Assembly (NCBI GenBank): GCA_002352125.1
Contig: DEHU01000296.1
Span: forward strand, 1 to 10,595
DNA length: 10,595 nt
From: Competibacteraceae bacterium UBA2792
GTDB taxonomy: Bacteria > Pseudomonadota > Gammaproteobacteria > Competibacterales > Competibacteraceae
Direction of reading: 5' to 3'
A program made the translations under genes and the position numbers. Shown piece by piece: positions 6,526 to 10,595 of this stretch. How positions within the stretch are numbered: the stretch's first letter is position 1; each line of letters opens with the position of its first letter. Below the pieces are notes generated by a model that had not been told where the DNA came from, searched no databases, and saw nothing but the letters and a program-made list of their open reading frames with translations.

Positions 6526-7794
6526 ATGCCATACAAACCATACGATTGGAAAAACGGTCCTGATTTTATTCAACAGCACAGTATCGCCAAGCATCGAATT
6601 CTTCAGACCTACTTAGCTGCGTACTTTCGGACACTGGTTAGTTCTCCCAATCAAGATATTTTGAAGCTAACCCTAGTCGATGGGTTTGCAGGAGGTGGAA
6701 TGTATGTTCATAGTAACACAAGGGATCTTGTTAAAGGTTCCCCATTTATCTTTCTTGATACTACCCAAGAAGCAGAATTTTTAATCAATAAAAGTCGATA
6801 TAAGCCCGTCAAGTTTTCAGTAGATTATTTTTTTATTGAGGCTGAAAAACATGCTTATGCTCATCTGGATAAGGTGTTACGTGAAGCTGGGTATAGCGAC
6901 AAAATCGGAAATATGATCCAGCTTCGACATGGACGATTTCAGGATGAGGCTGATTCGATCATCGAATTTATTAAAAAGAAAAGCCCGAACAACGGAAGAG
7001 CAATTTTCACGCTCGATCAGTACGGCTACAAGGAAGTGCCAACTCAGCTTATCAGACATATCTTCGCTAACCTACCAAGCGCTGAAGTGATCTTGACTTT
7101 CGCCGTGGACTCTCTCCTAAACTATGCGACTGATAGCGATTTGACACATGGGCTGCTTAATAACATTGGGGTTCCTGACATTCTGCAAGGGCGCTCCATC
7201 AAGGAAATCAAGTCTTCGGAGAAACATTGGCGGTTATTCATCCAAAGCGTTTTATATCGAGCGCTGGTTGATCGCTGCGGCGCTAAGTATTACACGCCAT
7301 TTTTCATCCGTAACAAGCAAGGGCACGGCGACTATTGGCTGATTCATCTTTCTCAGCATCACAAAGCTCGTGATGTAATGACTGAAGTGCATTGGGAGCA
7401 TAACAACTATTTTATCCACTACGGTGGTGCTGGCCTCGACATGTTCCAAATGATCGGATACGATTCTGATCATGACATAGCATATCTCGGACAATCAGCT
7501 TTAGGCTTTGAATTCGATGATGTGGCGCGTAAATCAAGTATTGCAGCACTCATAGAACAAATTCCCCATCTTGTTTATGCAAACGATGAGGGGCTTAGTT
7601 TTGGCGTGTTGTTCGCCACAACATGTAATGGTTCACCAGCATCTGCGAAGATCTACCGCGAATCAATTGGCATTCTCCTTGAAGAGAAGATTGTTAATAT
7701 TGTTAGAGAAGATGGTGGTAAACGCCGCTCAGCGAACCAGCTCAAATTGAGCGACCAAATTATTGCTCCTGTTCAAAAAATATTTACTTTTTGA
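6526..7794 (+). CDS. tcmP: Three-Cys-motif partner protein TcmP
   Basis: TcmP proteins are defined by being encoded beside a three-Cys-motif (DUF5131) protein, as here with a nine-base gap. The molecular role is unknown. The 422 residues carry methyltransferase-like Rossmann signatures: a motif-I-like VDGFAGGGMY (51-60), an acidic residue after a strand in YFFIEAEK (101-108, E105), and a motif-IV-like FTLDQYGYKEVP (161-172) where many relatives, as I recall them, have D-P-F/Y-G. LTFAVDSLLNY (190-200) follows, then a larger C-terminal region with no motif I recognise. No clear Shine-Dalgarno precedes the ATG, so translation is probably coupled to the upstream gene. It ends TGA-TAA. It is strongly AT-rich (26/60 G+C at 6661-6720, 16/60 at 6781-6840), consistent with horizontal acquisition. 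The call rests on family motifs plus the adjacent DUF5131 gene. Confidence 0.85.
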   Translation: MPYKPYDWKNGPDFIQQHSIAKHRILQTYLAAYFRTLVSSPNQDILKLTLVDGFAGGGMYVHSNTRDLVKGSPFIFLDTTQEAEFLINKSRYKPVKFSVDYFFIEAEKHAYAHLDKVLREAGYSDKIGNMIQLRHGRFQDEADSIIEFIKKKSPNNGRAIFTLDQYGYKEVPTQLIRHIFANLPSAEVILTFAVDSLLNYATDSDLTHGLLNNIGVPDILQGRSIKEIKSSEKHWRLFIQSVLYRALVDRCGAKYYTPFFIRNKQGHGDYWLIHLSQHHKARDVMTEVHWEHNNYFIHYGGAGLDMFQMIGYDSDHDIAYLGQSALGFEFDDVARKSSIAALIEQIPHLVYANDEGLSFGVLFATTCNGSPASAKIYRESIGILLEEKIVNIVREDGGKRRSANQLKLSDQIIAPVQKIFTF

Positions 7795-7810
7795 TAAAAG
7801 CCTCTGCTAT

Positions 7811-7830
7811 TTTATATCTGTTTATATCTG
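7811..7830 (+). repeat. Two tandem copies of a 10-bp AT-rich unit
   Basis: TTTATATCTG occurs twice in perfect tandem, beginning 16 bases after the TcmP stop. It could be a replication-slippage product, a binding site or a junction duplication at the cassette's right edge. Confidence 0.85.
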
Positions 7831-7867
7831 GTTTTCCTTTTTATTAAAATCTTCCAGACGGAAAACC
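7830..7867. terminator. Weak inverted repeat downstream of tcmP
   Basis: GGTTTTCC (7830-7837) and GGAAAACC (7860-7867) are perfect inverted arms around a 22-base loop. The location after the DUF5131-TcmP pair would suit a terminator, but the stem is AT-rich and no T-run follows the right arm. Confidence 0.25.
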
Positions 7868-7885
7868 CATTCCCAATTGCTACTC

Positions 7886-7929
7886 TGATAGTGCTCACAA
7901 TCCAATCCTCTTTTATCGATTCCAAAAAG
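7886..7929 (-). repeat. Imperfect 44-bp repeat, copy B (downstream of AlbA_2 gene)
   Basis: This is the partner of copy A at 3354-3397 (36/44 identical, same orientation). On the minus strand the conserved frame reads LFGIDKRGLDCEHYQ. It stays open for about 57 codons, from just inside the 3' end of the AlbA_2-type gene to a TAA at 7824-7822, but has no ATG and no start I would defend. As with copy A it follows a minus-strand gene, here about 40 bases after the stop at 7968-7970. Confidence 0.7.
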
Positions 7930-7967
7930 CAGGGGTGTGTTGAACCGCCAAACCAATCCGTACTCTC

Positions 7968-8828
7968 TTAATAGGCCAAGGTCAGCACGAATAATTCACC
8001 GATTTCCTCGAACCGTGCTCGTGCGTTCATTTCCCGTAAAATCATCGGAATCCCGCGCCCCAAACCGTCTACGTAGCGCAAGTTATCCAGATACTTGAGG
8101 ATAAATAGATTACGCGGCGCTGAATTGCCATAGCGAATCTTCTCCAAATTCAAGGTATTCGGCAATCGGCCCGGCGACCGGATTTCCACCCGGCTTCGAT
8201 AGACGAACACCTGAATTTTACGGTTGATCAGCGAGTAATCGCGGTGGCAAACCGCGTTCACCAACGCCTCGCGGATCACCTTGGGCGGAATTTTGTCCCG
8301 CTCGTCGCGGCGCAGATCAACGACAGTCGATGGCCGGGGTAGAAACAATCGGATCAACGCCCCGGCTTGATCGATCAATTCCGGCAACACGCCCGTCAAT
8401 TCCTTTTTGTCCAGCAGTTCCGAAGTGATCTCGTCGCCATCGAATACCGCGAAGCTGAGCGCGCTGTGGGGCAAACGCCGCTGCGGCTGGCGTCCGAACA
8501 ACAGCAAACCGCCAACGCTGACCGTCCACTCTTCCTCCAACGGAACCAGAATATCGGCGTTACGCAGAATGTTAAGCTGCTCGCTGCGGTCCAGGTCGCC
8601 ATAAGGAATTTGGTAATAGCCCTGCCAGTAATCGTGCAGCTTGGCCGGATCAAGATCGTCGGCGCGAGTTCCTTCCACGGGCGAAATATCGAAATGCACC
8701 AGACCCAAGGTATTGGCGAAAGCGACCATCTCCCGCGCCAACGATTCCGGGCGAACCTGTTCTTCCTTGAATTCCAGCGAGCTGCTCTCGCCTTGGCCGA
8801 TCAACTCAAGCAATCGATCAGGATTCAT
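7968..8828 (-). CDS. AlbA_2/Schlafen-like putative DNA-binding/ATPase-fold protein, apparently internally deleted
   Basis: Member of the AlbA_2 plus GHKL-type ATPase-fold family (COG2865-like, often labelled transcriptional regulator or RecG-like). At 286 residues it is short; relatives are usually near 370-400. Residues 1-42 hold the start of AlbA_2 (LLELIGQGESSSLEFKEE, then AFANTLG). The sequence then jumps at about residue 43 to LVHFDISPVEGT, which normally follows the whole AlbA_2 domain, so roughly 80 residues seem missing in frame near base 8702. The rest is well preserved: SVGGLLLFGRQPQRRLP (about 103-120), ELLDKKELTG (137-146), REALVNAVCHRDYS (about 186-199), IEIRSPGRLPN (about 212-222) and GLGRGIP (about 255-261). 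The start at 8828 has AAGGAG on the minus strand about 11 bases upstream. It lies 27 bases downstream of the lysR stop on the same strand. DNA binding is probably lost; this is inference. Confidence 0.8.
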   Translation of the reverse strand: MNPDRLLELIGQGESSSLEFKEEQVRPESLAREMVAFANTLGLVHFDISPVEGTRADDLDPAKLHDYWQGYYQIPYGDLDRSEQLNILRNADILVPLEEEWTVSVGGLLLFGRQPQRRLPHSALSFAVFDGDEITSELLDKKELTGVLPELIDQAGALIRLFLPRPSTVVDLRRDERDKIPPKVIREALVNAVCHRDYSLINRKIQVFVYRSRVEIRSPGRLPNTLNLEKIRYGNSAPRNLFILKYLDNLRYVDGLGRGIPMILREMNARARFEEIGELFVLTLAY

Positions 8829-8855
8829 CGCGGAAAAGGCTCCTTATGAATTTGT

Positions 8856-9746
8856 TTATGGCGATTGCGCCGGTAGGGTGGATCGATCTTGCAGGATAGC
8901 CAACAATGCGCCCGCTGCGTTCGACAGGGTATGGCCGGTATGCCGCACTACACCCAGGGTGCGATCCAGACGCAGGCCAGCGATGGGCAGTTCTACCAAC
9001 TCTCCGTCCAGCATGGTACGCGGTAACACGCTCCAGCCGAGGCCAACCGCGACCATCATCTTGATGGTTTCCAGGTAGTTCGTCGCGAACGCCACCGGAA
9101 TTTCGACCCCAAGCCGGCTCAGTTCCTCCTCGATGACTCGTCGCGTGAAAGTCGCCTCGCTGGGCAAAATCGCCGCGTGCTCCCGGAGCTGTTGGGGAAC
9201 GACGGTCTTGAATTCGGCCAAGGGATGCGCGCGCGACGCCACCACGGCCAGGGGGTCCGGCCAGAGCGGCAACGTCGCCAGTGGCGGATCGACTTGCGGC
9301 GGCAGGGTCACGATGGCCAGTTCCACCTCGCCGCGCAGCACCACCGCGCAGGCGATTTCCGAGTCCATGAAGCGCATGTCCAGGCGCACCTGCGGATAGC
9401 GGGCGGTGAAGGTACGCAGCACCGGCGGCAGGCGATGCAGGCCGATGTGGTGGCTGGTGGCGACAGTCAACGATCCGGCGACGACGCCGGACAAATTGCG
9501 CAGCGCCCGGCGACTATCGTCCACTTCGGCCAGAATCCGCCGCGCCCGTGGCAACAATACCGCGCCGGCCTCGGTCAAACGCACCGTCCGGCCCAAGCGA
9601 TCGAACAGGCGGACGCTCAACTCCTCTTCCAGCGTCGCCACCCGCTTGCTCACCGCCGGTTGGGTCAAATGCAGCCGGTCGGCGGCCAGCGAGAACGAAC
9701 CACTGTCGGCGATGGTGACGAAGGCGTGCAGGCTGGCGATGTCCAT
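8856..9746 (-). CDS. LysR-family transcriptional regulator, divergent from leuC
   Basis: LysR-type regulator of 296 residues, a normal length. The N-terminal winged helix-turn-helix spans about 1-60, with the typical run SFSLAADRLHLTQPAVSKRV and FDRLGRTVRLTEAG. The C-terminal co-inducer-binding domain spans about 88-290 (GSLTVATSHHIG through GLGWSVLPRTML). It is transcribed divergently from leuC, and LysR proteins usually control the adjacent divergent gene and repress themselves. Control of leucine biosynthesis is therefore a reasonable inference, with an isopropylmalate-like effector possible but unproven. A perfect dyad at 9843-9863 in the shared region is a candidate operator. No strong Shine-Dalgarno precedes the ATG at 9746. 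The AlbA_2-type gene follows 27 bases downstream and might be read from the same transcript. Confidence 0.9.
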   Translation of the reverse strand: MDIASLHAFVTIADSGSFSLAADRLHLTQPAVSKRVATLEEELSVRLFDRLGRTVRLTEAGAVLLPRARRILAEVDDSRRALRNLSGVVAGSLTVATSHHIGLHRLPPVLRTFTARYPQVRLDMRFMDSEIACAVVLRGEVELAIVTLPPQVDPPLATLPLWPDPLAVVASRAHPLAEFKTVVPQQLREHAAILPSEATFTRRVIEEELSRLGVEIPVAFATNYLETIKMMVAVGLGWSVLPRTMLDGELVELPIAGLRLDRTLGVVRHTGHTLSNAAGALLAILQDRSTLPAQSP

Positions 9747-9757
9747 AAGCGATATCG

Positions 9758-9793
9758 AAGCCCCTCGCCCGCTTGCGGGAGAAGGGTGAGGGC
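9758..9793. repeat. GC-rich palindromic intergenic repeat, left copy
   Basis: CCCGC-TT-GCGGG (9768-9779) forms a hairpin within a GC-rich block ending in GGGTGAGGG (9784-9792). The exact complement CCCTCACCC recurs at 9912-9920. It resembles REP-type dispersed intergenic repeats seen in many proteobacteria. It lies 12 bases before the lysR start. Confidence 0.6.
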
Positions 9794-9842
9794 GGATTGA
9801 AATGAGTTAGTGGCGACAGAGAAGTATTCTATTATTTTATTC

Positions 9843-9863
9843 AATTCATAAAAAAGATGAATT
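9843..9863. promoter_or_regulatory. Perfect dyad in the lysR-leuC intergenic region, candidate LysR operator
   Basis: AATTCAT (9843-9849) and ATGAATT (9857-9863) are perfect inverted arms around a seven-base A-rich spacer. It contains the T-N11-A-type symmetry expected of LysR boxes and lies about 97 bases upstream of the lysR start and 110 bases upstream of leuC. Assignment to this regulator is inferred from position. Confidence 0.5.
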
Positions 9864-9874
9864 TGTGTTATCAA
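9845..9874 (-). promoter_or_regulatory. Possible lysR promoter overlapping the dyad
   Basis: On the minus strand TTGATA (9874-9869) is followed after 18 bases by TATGAA (9850-9845), a moderate sigma-70-like pair. The candidate operator overlaps it, which would allow autorepression. The region is AT-rich, so chance matches are likely. Confidence 0.35.
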
Positions 9875-9911
9875 AGATTGCGCCGTAAGCTGAACGAAGA
9901 TTAAAAAAATA

Positions 9912-9949
9912 CCCTCACCCCCAACCTCCTCCGACGAGGAGAGGGGAGT
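9912..9949. repeat. GC-rich palindromic intergenic repeat, right copy (inverted)
   Basis: It begins with CCCTCACCC, the reverse complement of the end of the left copy, and contains CTCCTC-CGAC-GAGGAG (9926-9941), a six-base-pair stem. It lies between the AT-rich regulatory core and the leuC ribosome binding site, so the hairpin would be in the leuC leader RNA if transcription starts in that core. Confidence 0.55.
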
Positions 9950-9960
9950 TTCTTAAAGGC

Positions 9961-9967
9961 AGGAGGT
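9961..9967 (+). promoter_or_regulatory. Strong Shine-Dalgarno for leuC
   Basis: AGGAGGT is five bases before the ATG at 9973. It is a near-perfect anti-16S match, implying efficient leuC translation and fixing the start. Confidence 0.85.
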
Positions 9968-9972
9968 AAGCA

Positions 9973-10595
9973 ATGGCCGGTAAAACGCTCTACGACAAAC
10001 TTTGGGACAGCCATCTGGTGCGGACCGATCCCGACGGCACCGCGCTGCTCTACATCGACCGTCATCTGGTCCACGAAGTCACCTCGCCGCAGGCGTTCGA
10101 GGGACTGAAGCTGGCCGGGCGGCAACCGTGGCGGCGGGAGTCGATGGTGGCGATGGCGGATCACAACACCCCGACCGATCCCGGTTTTACCACCATCGCC
10201 GATCCCGTTTCGCGCCTCCAAGTCGAGACGCTAGACACCAACGCCCGCGATTTGAAGCTGCGGTATTTTCCCATCGGCGACCAGCGGCGCGGCATCGTTC
10301 ACGTCGTCGGTCCCGAACAGGGCGCGACGCTGCCCGGCATGACCATCGTCTGCGGCGATTCGCACACCTCCACCCACGGCGCCTTGGCCGCGCTGGCGTT
10401 CGGCATCGGCACCTCCGAGGTCGAGCATGTGATGGCGACCCAGTGCCTGATCCAGAAAAAGGCCAAATCCATGCTGATCCGGGTGGACGGGCAGGTGGGG
10501 CCGGGCGTGACCGCCAAGGACATCGTGCTGGCGATCATCGGCCGGATCGGCACTGCCGGCGGCACCGGCCATGTGATCGAGTTCGCCGGCGAGGC
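9973..10595 (+). CDS. leuC: 3-isopropylmalate dehydratase large subunit LeuC, 3'-truncated by window edge
   Basis: Large subunit of isopropylmalate isomerase. With LeuD it converts 2-isopropylmalate to 3-isopropylmalate by dehydration and rehydration in cytoplasmic leucine biosynthesis. The visible 207 residues start [14 protein letters not shown], followed by ADHNTPT, then [21 protein letters not shown] and [12 protein letters not shown], and end in [12 protein letters not shown]. All are characteristic of LeuC in the aconitase superfamily. The full protein is usually about 465-475 residues, so over half lies beyond the window, including the Cys residues that hold the 4Fe-4S cluster. The start is secured by a strong Shine-Dalgarno. 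leuD and leuB commonly follow in such loci, but that cannot be seen here. The divergent LysR gene is the likely regulator. Confidence 0.95.
   Translation, partial: MAGKTLYDKLWDSHLVRTDPDGTALLYIDRHLVHEVTSPQAFEGLKLAGRQPWRRESMVAMADHNTPTDPGFTTIADPVSRLQVETLDTNARDLKLRYFPIGDQRRGIVHVVGPEQGATLPGMTIVCGDSHTSTHGALAALAFGIGTSEVEHVMATQCLIQKKAKSMLIRVDGQVGPGVTAKDIVLAIIGRIGTAGGTGHVIEFAGE

Noticed and set aside
9177..9800. Plus-strand open frame (207 codons) opposite lysR
   Set aside because: Antisense shadow of a well-supported LysR gene; no recognisable domain.
1..10595. CRISPR arrays, tRNA or rRNA genes, insertion sequences
   Set aside because: No regularly spaced repeats, no cloverleaf or rRNA-like sequence, and no transposase or terminal inverted repeats were found on reading both strands.

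Overview
The window looks like chromosomal DNA from a GC-rich proteobacterium, most likely a gammaproteobacterium. This rests on the style of the core genes (a YqiK-like flotillin, a CFA-synthase-family methyltransferase, and leuC with a divergent LysR regulator) and on GC-rich codon use (44 of 60 bases are G/C at 5221-5280). No rRNA, tRNA, CRISPR array or complete transposon is visible, so I do not name a genus.

Layout. Left flank (1-3135): the 3' part of a flotillin-like SPFH gene (+), a convergent cyclopropane-fatty-acid-synthase-family methyltransferase (-), and a small three-helix membrane protein (+) divergent from it. Middle (3136-8828): an accessory zone of intact and broken genes. 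It holds a scrap of a second short-chain dehydrogenase, an AAA_14/DUF4143 ATPase (-), an intact SDR (-), the C-terminal stub of a CHAT-domain protein whose stop overlaps the SDR start (-), a two-gene cassette of a DUF5131 (phage Gp37/Gp68-type) three-cysteine protein and its partner TcmP (+), and an AlbA_2/Schlafen-like protein (-) that appears to have lost most of its AlbA_2 domain. Right flank (8856-10595): a LysR regulator (-) and the start of leuC (+), with an AT-rich shared promoter region holding a perfect 7+7 dyad and bracketed by oppositely oriented GC-rich repeats.

How it works together. The flanks are ordinary metabolism and envelope functions: LeuC with LeuD isomerises isopropylmalate, and the LysR protein may control leuC. 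The most interesting unit is DUF5131-TcmP (5773-7794). It is tightly spaced, and it is AT-rich from about 6100 onward in an otherwise GC-rich setting. It sits directly against a truncated CHAT gene and beside a damaged AlbA_2 gene. That pattern fits a turnover hotspot where defence- or stress-type genes come and go. The chemistry of the pair is not established from sequence: TcmP looks methyltransferase-like, and DUF5131 carries a Cx6Cx2C cluster reminiscent of, but not identical to, radical-SAM enzymes. A second notable signal is a 44-bp imperfect repeat just downstream of two unrelated minus-strand genes (3354-3397 and 7886-7929). Most of its differences are silent in one reading frame, which suggests two fragments of a once-coding element.
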